Of a stretch of 64,000 nucleotides of DNA, positions 1 through 9,266 are shown piece after piece. The translations under genes were made by a program, and so were the position numbers. The notes below the pieces were generated by a model. It had not been told where the DNA came from and did no database searches. It saw nothing but the letters and a program-made list of their open reading frames with translations. The stretch lies in assembly GCF_010686725.1 (NCBI RefSeq), contig NZ_JAAGWZ010000002.1, positions 794,855 to 858,854 of the forward strand, read 5' to 3'. Within the stretch, counting starts at the first letter, position 1; every line of letters begins with the position of its first letter. The DNA is from Galbitalea soli. Lineage in GTDB: Bacteria; Actinomycetota; Actinomycetes; Actinomycetales; Microbacteriaceae.

Positions 1-1016
1 GGGTCGCGCGGGGCGCGCCGTGCGGGCTTGCGGGGGCCGGCGTCCTCCGTCGTGACGACGGGGTTCGGCTTGGTGCGCGGGGGCCGGGCGCCCGAGATGC
101 TCTCGGCTCCCTCGAATCCGCTGAGCACGACCGCGTTGAGCGAGGGCAATCGAACTCCCATTTCGTCGAGGCTCTCCTTCAATCGGGCGCGCAGTTCGCG
201 GGCCACGTCGTCTTTACTGCCGGGGCGCGTCTTGGTGACGAGCCGGATGACGACCGCCTCCGCCGAGATGGACTCGATACCCCAGATCTCCGGCTTGTCG
301 ATGATGCGGCTGCGCCACTTCGTGTTGGTGGCGAGCTCGGTCGCGACCCCGAGCATCCGCTCCTGCACGGCCTGAACATCGGAGTCGTAGGGCACCGCGA
401 GGTCGATGATGACCCGCGACCAGCCCTGTGACATGTTGCCGACGCGGATGATCTCGCCGTTGCGCACGAACCACACCGTGCCGTTCACGTCGCGGATCTG
501 GGTGACGCGAATACCGACCGCCTCGACGACACCCGTCGCGAAGCCGACATCCACGACGTCGCCCACACCGAGCTGGTCCTCAGCCACCATGAACAGGCCG
601 TTGAAGACGTCCTTGACGATGTTCTGCGCGCCGAAACCGAGACCCGCACCGAGCGCCGCCGTAATGAGCGAGAACGCGCCGGTGATGCTGGGGGCCGCCA
701 GCTGGATGACCGCCAGCACGGTCACGATCACCACGACCACGCTCACGATGTTGTTGAGCACGCTGCCGAGGGTGCGGGTGCGCTGCACGACCCGGACCGC
801 GCTCAGCGGCGAGGCGAGCAGCGACTGGGTGTCGTCGACGTTCTGCCGCCGCTTCACGCCGCTCACGATCCGGTTGACCGCCTGATCGACCACGAAGCGC
901 AACACCACCTTCAGCACGATCGCGATGACGATGATGACGAGGATCCCGACGATCGTCTTCCACGGCTCCATCGAGAAGAACGTCGTCACCGCGGTCCACG
1001 CATTACTCAGCTTCAT
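1..1016 (-). CDS. Mechanosensitive ion channel, MscS family (3' end cut off by window edge)
   Basis: Small-conductance mechanosensitive channel of the inner membrane, which opens under membrane tension to release solutes during osmotic downshock. The visible 338 residues begin MKLSNAWTAVTT at the ATG on 1016-1014. A hydrophobic helix (IVGILVIIVIAIVL) is followed by a second one and then the pore-type helix rich in Gly and Ala (ITAALGAGLGFGAQNIVKD), which is the MscS hallmark, and a beta-rich cytoplasmic domain (GDVVDVGFATGVVEAVGIR). The C-terminal part is Pro/Arg-rich, and no stop codon is reached before base 1. Its start lies 6 bp from the stop of the aminopeptidase gene on the same strand, so the two may be co-transcribed. 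Confidence 0.9.
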   Translation of the reverse strand, partial: MKLSNAWTAVTTFFSMEPWKTIVGILVIIVIAIVLKVVLRFVVDQAVNRIVSGVKRRQNVDDTQSLLASPLSAVRVVQRTRTLGSVLNNIVSVVVVIVTVLAVIQLAAPSITGAFSLITAALGAGLGFGAQNIVKDVFNGLFMVAEDQLGVGDVVDVGFATGVVEAVGIRVTQIRDVNGTVWFVRNGEIIRVGNMSQGWSRVIIDLAVPYDSDVQAVQERMLGVATELATNTKWRSRIIDKPEIWGIESISAEAVVIRLVTKTRPGSKDDVARELRARLKESLDEMGVRLPSLNAVVLSGFEGAESISGARPPRTKPNPVVTTEDAGPRKPARRAPRD

Positions 1017-1022
1017 GGCGTC

Positions 1023-3560
1023 CTATGCGTCGCGCGCCTGCACTCGAAGCGCCCGCTCGACCCCGGCAAGACTCTCGATGACCATGCGGCGCAGGGCCGG
1101 CGGCTCGGGGTTGGCGTCGAGCCAGGCGCGGGATGCGGCGACGAGCTCGGGCGAGGCGAGGGGTGCCGCGTAGAGTCCGCCGATCACCGAGGACGCGATC
1201 GCGTAGCTGCGCGTCGTCCACAGCGTCGTGAGGCTCGCGAAGTACGGCTCCACGGTGGCCTGCAGCACCGACGGGTCGTTCGTGTGCAGGAAGCCCATGG
1301 TGGTCGCGCGCACTATCAGGTTGGGCAGCTTGTCGCTGTCGACGAGCGAGGCGAAGGCGGCGAGCTTGCTCTCCACGGTCGGGATCGTCGCGCGCGCACG
1401 GGCGGCGGCCTGCTGGCCGTTCGCGGTGTTGTCCTTCGCGAGCGCGGCCTCGATCTCGGTCTCGCCGGCGAGCCCGGTGAGGACCATGCCCTCCAGCAGC
1501 TCCCAGTCGAGGTCGGTGTCGATCTCGAGCCCCGGAAGCGAGGTGGAGCCGTCGCGGAGCGCCGCGAGGATGGCCCCGTGCTCGGGCGTCGAGGCGAGCC
1601 CCGCGAAGAACTTGACGAACTGGAACTGCGCGTCGGAGCCGGACTCCGCACCCTGGGCGAGGGCCCACAGCGCGTCGCCGACCTCGCGGATCGTCTCGTC
1701 GCGCCGCGCGGGGGCGACGTACATCCGGGCGGTCGTCGCGAGCTGGGTGAGAGACAGCCGGATGGTCGTGCTCTCGGTCTCGCGCGCGATGTTACCCAGC
1801 ACCAGTGCCACATAGTCGCTCGCGCTCGCCTCGGCGTCGCGCGTCGCATCCCAGACCGCGCCCCACACGATGGCGCGGGCCAGCGGGTCGGCGATGTCGG
1901 CGAGGTGCTCGATCGCCACCGCGAGGGAGTCGTCGTCGAGGCGGATCTTCGCGTAGGCGAGGTCGTCGTCGTTGAGGAGCACGAGCGCGGGCTTGCGGAG
2001 CCCGACCAGCTCGGCGACCTCGGTGCGCTCGCCCGCGATGTCGAGCTCGAGCCGGTGCACGCGGCGGAGCGCCCCGCCGTCCAGCTCGTAGAAGCCGATC
2101 GCGAGGCGGTGCGGGCGGATCGTGGGGTAGTCCGACGCTGCGGACTGGAGCACCGCGAAGGAGGTGATGCGCCCCTCGGCATCCGTCTCGATCTCGGGTC
2201 GCAGCGTGTTGACGCCCGCGGTCTCCAGCCATAGCTTCGACCACTCGCCGAGGTCGCGCCCGCTCGTCGTCTCCAGCTCGCCGAGGAGGTCGGCGAGCTC
2301 GGTGTTGCCGTAGGCGTTCTTCGCGAAGTAGGCGCCCACGCCCGCGAAGAAGGCGTCGATGCCGACCCAGGCCGCGAGCTGCTTGAGCACCGATCCGCCC
2401 TTGGCATAGGTGATGCCGTCGAAGTTGACCTGCACGTCTTCGAGGTCGTTGATCGTCGCGACCACGGGGTGGGTCGAGGGCAGCTGGTCCTGGCGGTACG
2501 CCCAGCTCTTCTCCATGGCCTGGAAGGTGGCCCACGCCTCGGTCCACTCGGTGGCCTCTGCGGTGGCGATGGTGGACGCCCACTCCGCGAAGGACTCGTT
2601 GAGCCAGAGGTCGTTCCACCACTTCATGGTCACGAGGTCGCCGAACCACATGTGCGCGAGCTCGTGCAGGATGGTGACGACCCGGCGCTCCTTGATCGCG
2701 TCGGTCACCTTGGAGCGGAAGACGTAGGTCTCGGTGAAGGTGACGGCGCCCGCGTTCTCCATGGCGCCCGCGTTGAACTCGGGCACGAAGAGCTGGTCGT
2801 ACTTGTCGAAGGGGTAGGGGTAGTTGAACTTCTCCTCGAAGTAGGCGAAGCCCTGACGCGTCTTCTCGAAGATGTAGTCCGCGTCGAGGTACTGGCTGAG
2901 CGACTTGCGGCTGAAGATGCCGAGCGGGATCACGCGGCCGTCGCGCGAGGTGAGGGTGTCGGTGACGACGGCATAGGGACCCGCGATGAGCGCGGTCACG
3001 TAGCTCGACAGCACCGGGGTCGGTGCGAAGCGCCAGGTGCCGGTGTCCCCAGTGATCACTGGCTCGGGCGTCGTGCTGTTGCTGACCACCTGCCAGCCGG
3101 CGGGGGCGGTCACGGTGAACTGGAAGGTGGCCTTGAGGTCGGGCTGCTCGAACACCGCGAAGACGCGGCGGCTGTCGGGCACCTCGAACTGCGAGTAGAG
3201 GTAGACCTCGCCGTCGACCGGGTCGACGAAGCGGTGCAGGCCCTCGCCCGTGTTCGTGTATTCGGCGTCGGCGACGACGGTCAGCGTGTTCTCTGCGGCG
3301 AGCCCGTCGAGCTGGATGCGCACGCCATCGCTCACGACGGCCGGGTCGAGCGCGGCGCCGTTGAGGGTGACGGAGTGAACCGTGCGGGTGAGAGCGTCGA
3401 TGAAGGTGGAGGCCCCCGGCTCGGCGGTGAAGGTGACGGTCGTGGTCGACCGGAACACCTCGTCACCGGTCGTGAGGTCGAGGTCGATCGCGTAACTCGC
3501 GACATCGACCAGTGCCTTCCTCTGCTGTGCTTCGACTCGGGTGAGGTTCTCTCCAGGCAA
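1023..3560 (-). CDS. pepN: Aminopeptidase N, M1 family zinc metallopeptidase
   Basis: Cytosolic zinc aminopeptidase that removes N-terminal residues from peptides. The 845-residue protein has the family's usual length. The exopeptidase motif GAMEN is at residues 265-269 and the zinc site HELAH at 299-303, with the third ligand Glu322 at the expected HExxH-x18-E spacing. The C-terminal 350 residues look like the helical ERAP1-C-like domain. The start is a TTG (3560-3558) preceded by a good AAGGAG Shine-Dalgarno about 7 nt away. No ATG near the N-terminus fits better. The gene precedes the MscS channel gene by 6 bp. Confidence 0.96.
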   Translation of the reverse strand: MPGENLTRVEAQQRKALVDVASYAIDLDLTTGDEVFRSTTTVTFTAEPGASTFIDALTRTVHSVTLNGAALDPAVVSDGVRIQLDGLAAENTLTVVADAEYTNTGEGLHRFVDPVDGEVYLYSQFEVPDSRRVFAVFEQPDLKATFQFTVTAPAGWQVVSNSTTPEPVITGDTGTWRFAPTPVLSSYVTALIAGPYAVVTDTLTSRDGRVIPLGIFSRKSLSQYLDADYIFEKTRQGFAYFEEKFNYPYPFDKYDQLFVPEFNAGAMENAGAVTFTETYVFRSKVTDAIKERRVVTILHELAHMWFGDLVTMKWWNDLWLNESFAEWASTIATAEATEWTEAWATFQAMEKSWAYRQDQLPSTHPVVATINDLEDVQVNFDGITYAKGGSVLKQLAAWVGIDAFFAGVGAYFAKNAYGNTELADLLGELETTSGRDLGEWSKLWLETAGVNTLRPEIETDAEGRITSFAVLQSAASDYPTIRPHRLAIGFYELDGGALRRVHRLELDIAGERTEVAELVGLRKPALVLLNDDDLAYAKIRLDDDSLAVAIEHLADIADPLARAIVWGAVWDATRDAEASASDYVALVLGNIARETESTTIRLSLTQLATTARMYVAPARRDETIREVGDALWALAQGAESGSDAQFQFVKFFAGLASTPEHGAILAALRDGSTSLPGLEIDTDLDWELLEGMVLTGLAGETEIEAALAKDNTANGQQAAARARATIPTVESKLAAFASLVDSDKLPNLIVRATTMGFLHTNDPSVLQATVEPYFASLTTLWTTRSYAIASSVIGGLYAAPLASPELVAASRAWLDANPEPPALRRMVIESLAGVERALRVQARDA

Positions 3561-3635
3561 CGCGCGCTCCTTCTGCTTCTCGGATTGTGTCCGAAAAGGA
3601 GTCTAGTTGCGTCGTCTGAGGTGGCCCCGAGGGCG

Positions 3636-4310
3636 TCACGCGGGGACGGGCATCCTCTCCCGGGCGGGTGCCGACACGCTCTCGGGCCGGAGGATCCGCG
3701 AGGTCTCGGCGATCGCGTCGGCGAGCAGCCGGCCCAGCCGGGCGTCCCGATCGTCGGTACAGGCGTCGGCGATTCCGATCGCGGCCGTGCGCAGAATCGC
3801 CTCATCGTGCGCGGTGAGCGGAACCGCCGTGCGCACCCCCTCGGCACCCAGGAAGCGGCGGGCCCAGGCCTCCATGCCCGGCGCCTGCTCGAAGGCGCGC
3901 CGTGTGCGGGCCCGCGCCAGCTCGACGGAGGGGCCGGTCATCCCGGCCATGAGGGTCTCGCAGCGCAGCAACGCCGTGGCGAGCGCGTGCTGGCGGCTCT
4001 CGCAGGCGACCGGCAGGGCCGCGGCGGCCGCGAGGGCCGACACCACCACGGGCACGCGCGGGTCGTCGCCGGTGAGGCCGACGACCGACGGCACGTGGAT
4101 GACCAGCCGCGAGCGCGCGTCGTCGGAGGTCAGATCGTTCACCAGCCGCGCGAGCGCGGCGAGCGACGGGTGCGTGCACGCGGGTCGGTCGCTCCACCGG
4201 AGACCCGCCAGGTACGACGCGTACTCCATGAAGCAGGCCCCGCGACGCGGGCTGCGGTGGCGTCCGGCAGAGAGCACGGGCATGATCGCTTCGAAGCGGT
4301 TCTCGGACAT
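3636..4310 (-). CDS. Conserved hypothetical protein (actinobacterial)
   Basis: 224 residues, starting MSENRFEAIMPVL at the ATG on 4310-4308, which has a perfect AGGAGG upstream. A longer frame extends further 5' but lacks any ribosome-binding site. The protein is soluble, Ala/Arg-rich and probably all-helical. The stretch MEYASYLAG...RWSD...CTHP...LARLVND looks like a conserved block I associate with uncharacterised actinobacterial proteins, but I cannot assign a function. It is divergent from the FAD oxidoreductase gene at 4411, and the 100 bp between them must hold both promoters. Confidence 0.8.
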   Translation of the reverse strand: MSENRFEAIMPVLSAGRHRSPRRGACFMEYASYLAGLRWSDRPACTHPSLAALARLVNDLTSDDARSRLVIHVPSVVGLTGDDPRVPVVVSALAAAAALPVACESRQHALATALLRCETLMAGMTGPSVELARARTRRAFEQAPGMEAWARRFLGAEGVRTAVPLTAHDEAILRTAAIGIADACTDDRDARLGRLLADAIAETSRILRPESVSAPARERMPVPA

Positions 4311-4398
4311 GAGTGGCCTCCTGGGCACGTTAGACCGGTGGTTAACAGTCTGCTCCCGCGGGCCGCGGGAAACCAGTGGTGGGCAGCACTTCGCTGGG

Positions 4399-4404
4399 TA
4401 GTCT
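4399..4404 (+). promoter_or_regulatory. -10 hexamer TAGTCT, leaderless-type promoter
   Basis: TAGTCT ends exactly 6 nt before the ATG at 4411, which would place the transcription start at or next to the A of the start codon. No convincing -35 box is seen. Confidence 0.5.
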
Positions 4405-4410
4405 GGGGCC

Positions 4411-5826
4411 ATGGGATCCACCGTGTTCGACCGCAACGCTCCCCACCCCGGCCTCGTGGCCGACTCGCTCGCCGGCTCCCGGCTGCACCCGTTCTGGCTC
4501 GAGGGACTCGACTCGCCGACGTTCCCGAGGTTCTCGGGGCGCGGCGTCTACGACCTCGTGGTCGTGGGCGGCGGGTACACCGGCCTCTGGACCGCACTGC
4601 AGGCGAAGCAGCGCGACCCCGGCCGCCGGGTCGCGCTCGTGGAGGGCAAGACGATCGGCTGGGCGGCCTCCGGGCGCAATGGCGGTTTCGTCGAGGCCTC
4701 GCTGACCCACGGCGAGTCCAACGGCTCGACGAGGTTCCCCGGGGAACTCGAGCAGCTGGACCGCCTGGGCATGGAGAACCTCGATGAGATCGAGGCGACG
4801 GTCGCGGAGCTCGGCTGGGACTGCGACTTCCAGCGCACCGGCTCGCTCGCCGTCGCGACCGAGGAGTACCAGGTCGAGGAGCTGCGCGCGGCGCACGACG
4901 GGGTCACCGAGTACTTCTTCGAGGGTGCGGAGATCCGGGCCGAACTCGGCTCGCCCACCTACCTCGCCGGCCTGTGGAGCACCCGGGCGACCGCGCTCGT
5001 GCACCCCGGGAAGCTCGCTCGCGAACTCGCGCTCGCCTGCGCGGCCGCCGGCGTCGAGCTGTTCGAGAAGTCTCCCGTCACCGGCCTCGGCGAGACCCTC
5101 GAGGGCATGGAGCTGCGCACCCCGCACGGAACCCTCGCCGGTCGCCGTGTCGCGCTCGCGACGAACGCGTTCCCCTCGCTGCTGCGTCGCTTCCGCCTGC
5201 ACACCGTGCCCGTCTACGACTACGTGCTCATGACCGAGCCGCTCAGCGCGGAGCAGTTGGAGTCGATCGGGTGGGAGAACCGGCAGGGCGTGGCCGATCT
5301 GGGCAACCAGTTCCACTACTACCGGCTCAGCGCCGACAACCGCATTCTGTGGGGCGGCTACGACGCGATTTACCACTACGGGGGACGCATTCGCACCTCC
5401 TACGAAGACCGCACCGCGAGCTTCGAGCGGCTCGCGGCCCACTTCTTCACGACCTTCCCGCAACTCGCCGGCCTTCGTTTCACCAATCGCTGGGCGGGAG
5501 TCATCGACACGAGCACCCGGTTCTGCGCCTTCTTCGCCCAGGCGCACGGCGGTCGCGTCTCCTATGCGGCGGGCTTCACCGGGCTCGGCGTCGCGGCGAC
5601 CCGTTTCGCGGCCAATGTGATGCTCGATCAGCTGGCGGGGGAGCGAACGGAGCGCACCGAGCTCGACATGGTGTCGAGCATCCCGCTGCCCTTCCCGCCC
5701 GAGCCCGCGGCCTACCTCGGCGTGCAGGCGACCCGGTGGGCGCTCGACCGGGCCGACCACAACGACGGACGCCGCAATCTCCTGCTGCGAACGCTCGACG
5801 CCGTGGGGCTGGGGTTCGACTCGTGA
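4411..5826 (+). CDS. FAD-dependent oxidoreductase, DAO family
   Basis: 471-residue flavoprotein of the D-amino-acid oxidase/glycine oxidase type, expected to oxidise a C-N bond of an amine or amino acid with FAD. The dinucleotide-binding motif VVVGGGYTG lies at about residues 50-58 after a 45-residue extension, followed by the FAD-contacting GWAASGRNGGF block near residue 85. The C-terminus carries GFTGLGVAATRFAANVMLD, the second FAD contact. The overall pattern resembles gamma-glutamylputrescine oxidase-like proteins, but the substrate cannot be read from the sequence. It precedes rpiB by 26 bp; rpiB seems to have its own promoter. Confidence 0.88.
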   Translation: MGSTVFDRNAPHPGLVADSLAGSRLHPFWLEGLDSPTFPRFSGRGVYDLVVVGGGYTGLWTALQAKQRDPGRRVALVEGKTIGWAASGRNGGFVEASLTHGESNGSTRFPGELEQLDRLGMENLDEIEATVAELGWDCDFQRTGSLAVATEEYQVEELRAAHDGVTEYFFEGAEIRAELGSPTYLAGLWSTRATALVHPGKLARELALACAAAGVELFEKSPVTGLGETLEGMELRTPHGTLAGRRVALATNAFPSLLRRFRLHTVPVYDYVLMTEPLSAEQLESIGWENRQGVADLGNQFHYYRLSADNRILWGGYDAIYHYGGRIRTSYEDRTASFERLAAHFFTTFPQLAGLRFTNRWAGVIDTSTRFCAFFAQAHGGRVSYAAGFTGLGVAATRFAANVMLDQLAGERTERTELDMVSSIPLPFPPEPAAYLGVQATRWALDRADHNDGRRNLLLRTLDAVGLGFDS

Positions 5827-5840
5827 CTCGCGCGCGCTTC

Positions 5841-5846
5841 TAAACT
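5841..5846 (+). promoter_or_regulatory. -10 hexamer TAAACT upstream of rpiB
   Basis: TAAACT ends exactly 6 nt before the rpiB ATG. The six bases between (GGAGCA) also contain GGAG, but too close to the start to act as a normal Shine-Dalgarno. Confidence 0.5.
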
Positions 5847-5852
5847 GGAGCA

Positions 5853-6338
5853 ATGCGCATCCACATCGCGACCGACCACGCCGGCCTCGAGTTCTCCAAA
5901 GACCTCCAGTCACACCTCCGGGATGCCGGGCACGAGGTCGTCGACCACGGCCCCACGAGCTACGACCCGCTCGACGACTACCCGAGCTTCTGCATCAACG
6001 CGGCCCACGCGGTCGTGGCCGACCAGGCGGCGGGCATCGAAACCCTCGGCATCGTCTTCGGCGGCTCCGGCAACGGCGAGCAGATCGCGGCGAACAAGGT
6101 GACGGGTGCCCGCGCGGCCCTCGTCTGGAATGTCTCGACCGCCGAGCTCGCCCGCCAGCACAACGACGCCAACGTCATCTCGATCGGCGCGCGCCAGCAC
6201 AGCATCGACGAGGTGATCCTCTTCATCGACACCTTCATCGCCACGCCCTTCAGCAACGAGGAGCGGCACGCCCGCCGCATCGCACAGCTCGCCGAGTACG
6301 AATCGACGGGTGCGATCGCCGGGCACGAGATCGACTGA
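5853..6338 (+). CDS. rpiB: Ribose-5-phosphate isomerase B family protein
   Basis: 161-residue RpiB/LacAB-family isomerase interconverting ribose 5-phosphate and ribulose 5-phosphate in the pentose phosphate pathway. The N-terminus IHIATDHAGLEFSK holds the phosphate/substrate-binding Asp-His. The motif GGSGNGEQIAANK places Glu76 where the mycobacterial enzyme uses a glutamate as general base, instead of the cysteine of the E. coli type. Length is normal for the family. Two bases separate its stop from the glycosylase GTG, and the following genes are tightly packed, so 5853-9266 looks like one operon. Confidence 0.93.
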   Translation: MRIHIATDHAGLEFSKDLQSHLRDAGHEVVDHGPTSYDPLDDYPSFCINAAHAVVADQAAGIETLGIVFGGSGNGEQIAANKVTGARAALVWNVSTAELARQHNDANVISIGARQHSIDEVILFIDTFIATPFSNEERHARRIAQLAEYESTGAIAGHEID

Positions 6339-6340
6339 CC

Positions 6341-7231
6341 GTGCCCGAGGGTCACTCCGTCCATCGCATCGCCCGGCAGTTCGCGCTCCACTTCGTCGGC
6401 CACGAGGTCGCGGTCTCCTCGCCCCAGGGCCGCTTCGCCGAGGGGGCGAAACGCCTCGACGGCCGCCGGATGACCGACTCGCGCGCGATCGGTAAGCAGC
6501 TGTTCCTCGAGTTCAGCGACGACCGCTGGCTGAGGGTGCACCTCGGAATCTACGGTGCCTGGGATTTCGCCGGCGAGCTGACCGCCGACGCCAGCATCGG
6601 GGCGCCCCGGGTCACCCGCCTCCGCATGTCGGAGCAGGAGAAGCCCGAGCCGGACGCCGGCCAGTTCCCGCCGCCTCCCGTGGGGGCGGTGCGCGTGCGA
6701 CTGCTCACCGAGCGCACGGTCGCCGATCTGCGCGGGCCCACCGCGTGCGAGGTGCTGACGCCCGATGAGGTGCAGGCCGTCATCGATCGCCTGGGCCCAG
6801 ACCCGCTCGTCGACGACCCGGAGGCGGGGGAGGCCCGGTTCGTCGCGGCCGTGCGCACCAAGTCCACCCCGATCGGCGTGCTCCTCATGGACCAGTCCGT
6901 GGTGAGCGGCATCGGCAACGTCTATCGTGCGGAGCTGCTCTTCCGTGCCCGGCTCGACCCGCACACCCCCGGCCGGAACGTGCCCGAGGAGGTGCTCCGC
7001 GAGCTGTGGCGGGACTGGACCGTGCTGCTCCGCGAGGGCGTGCGTCTCGGCCAGATGATGACGATGGACGGACTCGACGAGGAGGCCTACCGCGCCGCCC
7101 TCGCCGACCGGGCCGACCGTCACTGGGTCTATCACCGAGCCGGCCTGCCGTGCCGGGTCTGCGGCACGCCGATCGTGATGGAGCTCGCCGCGGGCCGCAA
7201 ACTCTATTACTGCCCCACCGACCAGAGGTGA
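6341..7231 (+). CDS. Fpg/Nei family DNA glycosylase/AP lyase
   Basis: Base-excision repair enzyme of 296 residues. After the GTG start the chain runs PEGHSVHRIA, giving the catalytic N-terminal Pro2 and Glu3. The helix-two-turn-helix motif is near GIGNVYRAELLFRARLDP (about residue 190). The C-terminal zinc finger is recognisable as CRVC ... YYCPTDQR, but the last cysteine of the usual four is replaced (CPTD instead of CPxC). It may therefore bind zinc with three cysteines plus Asp, or have a weak zinc site. The start is fixed by the need for Pro at position 2. It sits in a compact operon after rpiB. Confidence 0.92.
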   Translation: MPEGHSVHRIARQFALHFVGHEVAVSSPQGRFAEGAKRLDGRRMTDSRAIGKQLFLEFSDDRWLRVHLGIYGAWDFAGELTADASIGAPRVTRLRMSEQEKPEPDAGQFPPPPVGAVRVRLLTERTVADLRGPTACEVLTPDEVQAVIDRLGPDPLVDDPEAGEARFVAAVRTKSTPIGVLLMDQSVVSGIGNVYRAELLFRARLDPHTPGRNVPEEVLRELWRDWTVLLREGVRLGQMMTMDGLDEEAYRAALADRADRHWVYHRAGLPCRVCGTPIVMELAAGRKLYYCPTDQR

Positions 7232-7234
7232 CCG

Positions 7235-7855
7235 ATGCGTTACACCCCGCACTACCTGATGACCGACCCCGAGGAGGTCAAGCGGCTGATCCGCGAGAAC
7301 CCCTGGGCCACGATCGTCTCCAGCACGGCAGCCGGCCTCGTCGCCTCGCACTACCCCGTGGTGCTCGAGGAGGATGCGGAGGGCATCAGCATCGTGAGCC
7401 ACGTGGGGCGACCGGATGAGCGGGCTCACGAGCTCGGCGCGCACGAGGTGCTGCTGATCATCCAGGGGCCGCACGGCTACGTCTCACCCGGGTGGTACGA
7501 CAACGGCGAGTTCGTGCCGACCTGGAACCACGTCACCGCCCACCTCTGGGGCACCCCGGAGATCCTCGACGACGAGGAGAACTTCCGCGTGCTCGGCGAG
7601 CTCGTCGACCACTTCGAGCGGCGAATGCCCGAGCCGATGAGCCTCAGCATCGACGAGCAGGATGCCCGGCACATCGCCACCGGAACGGTCGGCATCCGCG
7701 TGCGCGTGACCCGCTTCGACGCCCGCGCCAAACTCAGCCAGAACAAGTCGCCCGAGGTGCTCGAGCGCATCCTCGACGCCCTGGAGGGCGACGGTCCCTA
7801 CGCCTCCCCGGCGCTCGCCGCCGAGATGCGACGGGTTCGCGATGCTGCTGACTGA
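7235..7855 (+). CDS. FMN-binding negative transcriptional regulator, PaiB family
   Basis: 206 residues beginning MRYTPHYLMTDPEEVKRLIRENPWATIVS, the classical PaiB N-terminus. The family has a flavin-reductase-like split-barrel fold and was first named from Bacillus, where it affects sporulation and protease genes. Family members may be FMN- or haem-binding enzymes rather than direct DNA-binding repressors. The block GPHGYVSPGWYDN...PTWNHVTAHLWG is diagnostic. The start is 3 nt after the glycosylase stop, and the 3' end overlaps the amidohydrolase gene by 14 nt, indicating translational coupling. Confidence 0.9.
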   Translation: MRYTPHYLMTDPEEVKRLIRENPWATIVSSTAAGLVASHYPVVLEEDAEGISIVSHVGRPDERAHELGAHEVLLIIQGPHGYVSPGWYDNGEFVPTWNHVTAHLWGTPEILDDEENFRVLGELVDHFERRMPEPMSLSIDEQDARHIATGTVGIRVRVTRFDARAKLSQNKSPEVLERILDALEGDGPYASPALAAEMRRVRDAAD

Positions 7856-9266
7856 CGCCCGCGTGGGCGAGGCACTCGTTGACCTCGCGATCGAGGGCGG
7901 CGCGATCGCCGCGATCCTGCCGGCGGGCAGCGATCGCTCGGGGCAGGAGCTCGTCGCGCTCGACGGGCGGCGGGTCATCCCGGGGCTGTGGGACAACCAC
8001 GTGCACATCGGGCAGTGGGCCCTCACCGCCTCGCGACTCGACGTCTCGGGCTGCACCTCTGCGGCGCAGGTGGCGGCGGTGATCCGCGACTCGGGCCGCA
8101 CCGAGAGCCCGCTCGTGGCGGTAGGGTTCCGCGACGCACTCTGGCCCGACCGCCCCTCGACGGCCCTGCTCGACGGCATCGGACCGGGGCCGGTCGCCGT
8201 CGTGAGCGGTGACCTGCACGCCGTCTGGCTCAACACCGCCGCCGTCGCCCTCTACGGGGTGCGCGACGCGCCCGACGGCGTCGTGCGCGAAGACGAGGCC
8301 TTCCGCGTGATCGCCCTCATCGACACGGTGGCGGATACCCGGCTCGACGGCTGGGTCGAGCACACCGCCCGGGCGGCCGCAGCCCGCGGCGTCGTGGGCA
8401 TCGTCGACTACGAGATGAGTGACAACCACGCGGCCTGGCTGCGGCGTCGCGCCAGCGGCTTCGGCGCGCTGCGGGTGGAGTTCGGCATCTACGCCGAGCA
8501 CCTCGATGACGCGATCGCCCGCGGACTGCGCACGGGCGCGGCGGTCGACGAGCTCGTCACGGTCGGCGGGTTGAAGGTGCTGACCGACGGCTCGCTCAAC
8601 ACCCGCACCGCGTACACCTTCGACGACTATCCGGGCCTCGAGCACACGGAGCGACCGCACGGCCTCCTCACGGTGCCGCCGTCTGAACTGCTGCCGCTCC
8701 TGCGGCGGGCCACCGCCGCGGGGATCCTGCCGGCCGTGCACGCGATCGGCGACCAGGCCAATTCCCTCGCGCTGGACGCCTTCGAGGAGCTGGGATGCGG
8801 CGGGCGCATCGAGCACGCCCAACTGCTGACCGAGGGCGATATCGCCCGGTTCGCCCGACTGGGTGTCGCCGCGAGCGTGCAACCCGATCACGCCATGGAT
8901 GACCGCGATGTCGCCGAGCGCTACTGGCCCGGTCGCACGGCGCGAGCCTTCCCCCTGCGCGCCCTGCTCGATGCCGGCGCGCGGCTGCTCTTCGGTTCGG
9001 ATGCCCCGGTCTCGCCGCTGGATCCCTGGCTCGCGATCGCGGCGGCCGTCACCCGCACGCGCGGCGCGCGTGAGCCCTGGCATCCCGAGCAGGCGATCAC
9101 GCTCGACGAGGCGATCCACGCGTCCACGCGGTCATCCCTCGCCGTCGGGCAGGTCGCCGACCTGGCGATCCTCGACGACGACCCTTTCGCGTCGCCGACC
9201 GAGCTGCGCGCGACCGCGGTCGGCGCGACGCTCGTCGCGGGGCGATTCACGCACCGCGCGCTGTAG
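7842..9266 (+). CDS. Amidohydrolase family protein (YtcJ-like)
   Basis: 474-residue metal-dependent hydrolase. The first metal-binding motif is in VIPGLWDNHVHIG (HxH), with further conserved histidines in AVHAIGDQANSLALDAFE and RIEHAQL, and the catalytic region LFGSDAPVSPLDPW near the C-terminus. This order matches amidohydrolase-3/YtcJ proteins, although the protein is shorter than the common 530-residue form. The substrate is unknown. The ATG overlaps the end of the PaiB-like gene. The stop codon lies inside the first unit of a 36-bp tandem repeat. Confidence 0.88.
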   Translation: MLLTDARVGEALVDLAIEGGAIAAILPAGSDRSGQELVALDGRRVIPGLWDNHVHIGQWALTASRLDVSGCTSAAQVAAVIRDSGRTESPLVAVGFRDALWPDRPSTALLDGIGPGPVAVVSGDLHAVWLNTAAVALYGVRDAPDGVVREDEAFRVIALIDTVADTRLDGWVEHTARAAAARGVVGIVDYEMSDNHAAWLRRRASGFGALRVEFGIYAEHLDDAIARGLRTGAAVDELVTVGGLKVLTDGSLNTRTAYTFDDYPGLEHTERPHGLLTVPPSELLPLLRRATAAGILPAVHAIGDQANSLALDAFEELGCGGRIEHAQLLTEGDIARFARLGVAASVQPDHAMDDRDVAERYWPGRTARAFPLRALLDAGARLLFGSDAPVSPLDPWLAIAAAVTRTRGAREPWHPEQAITLDEAIHASTRSSLAVGQVADLAILDDDPFASPTELRATAVGATLVAGRFTHRAL

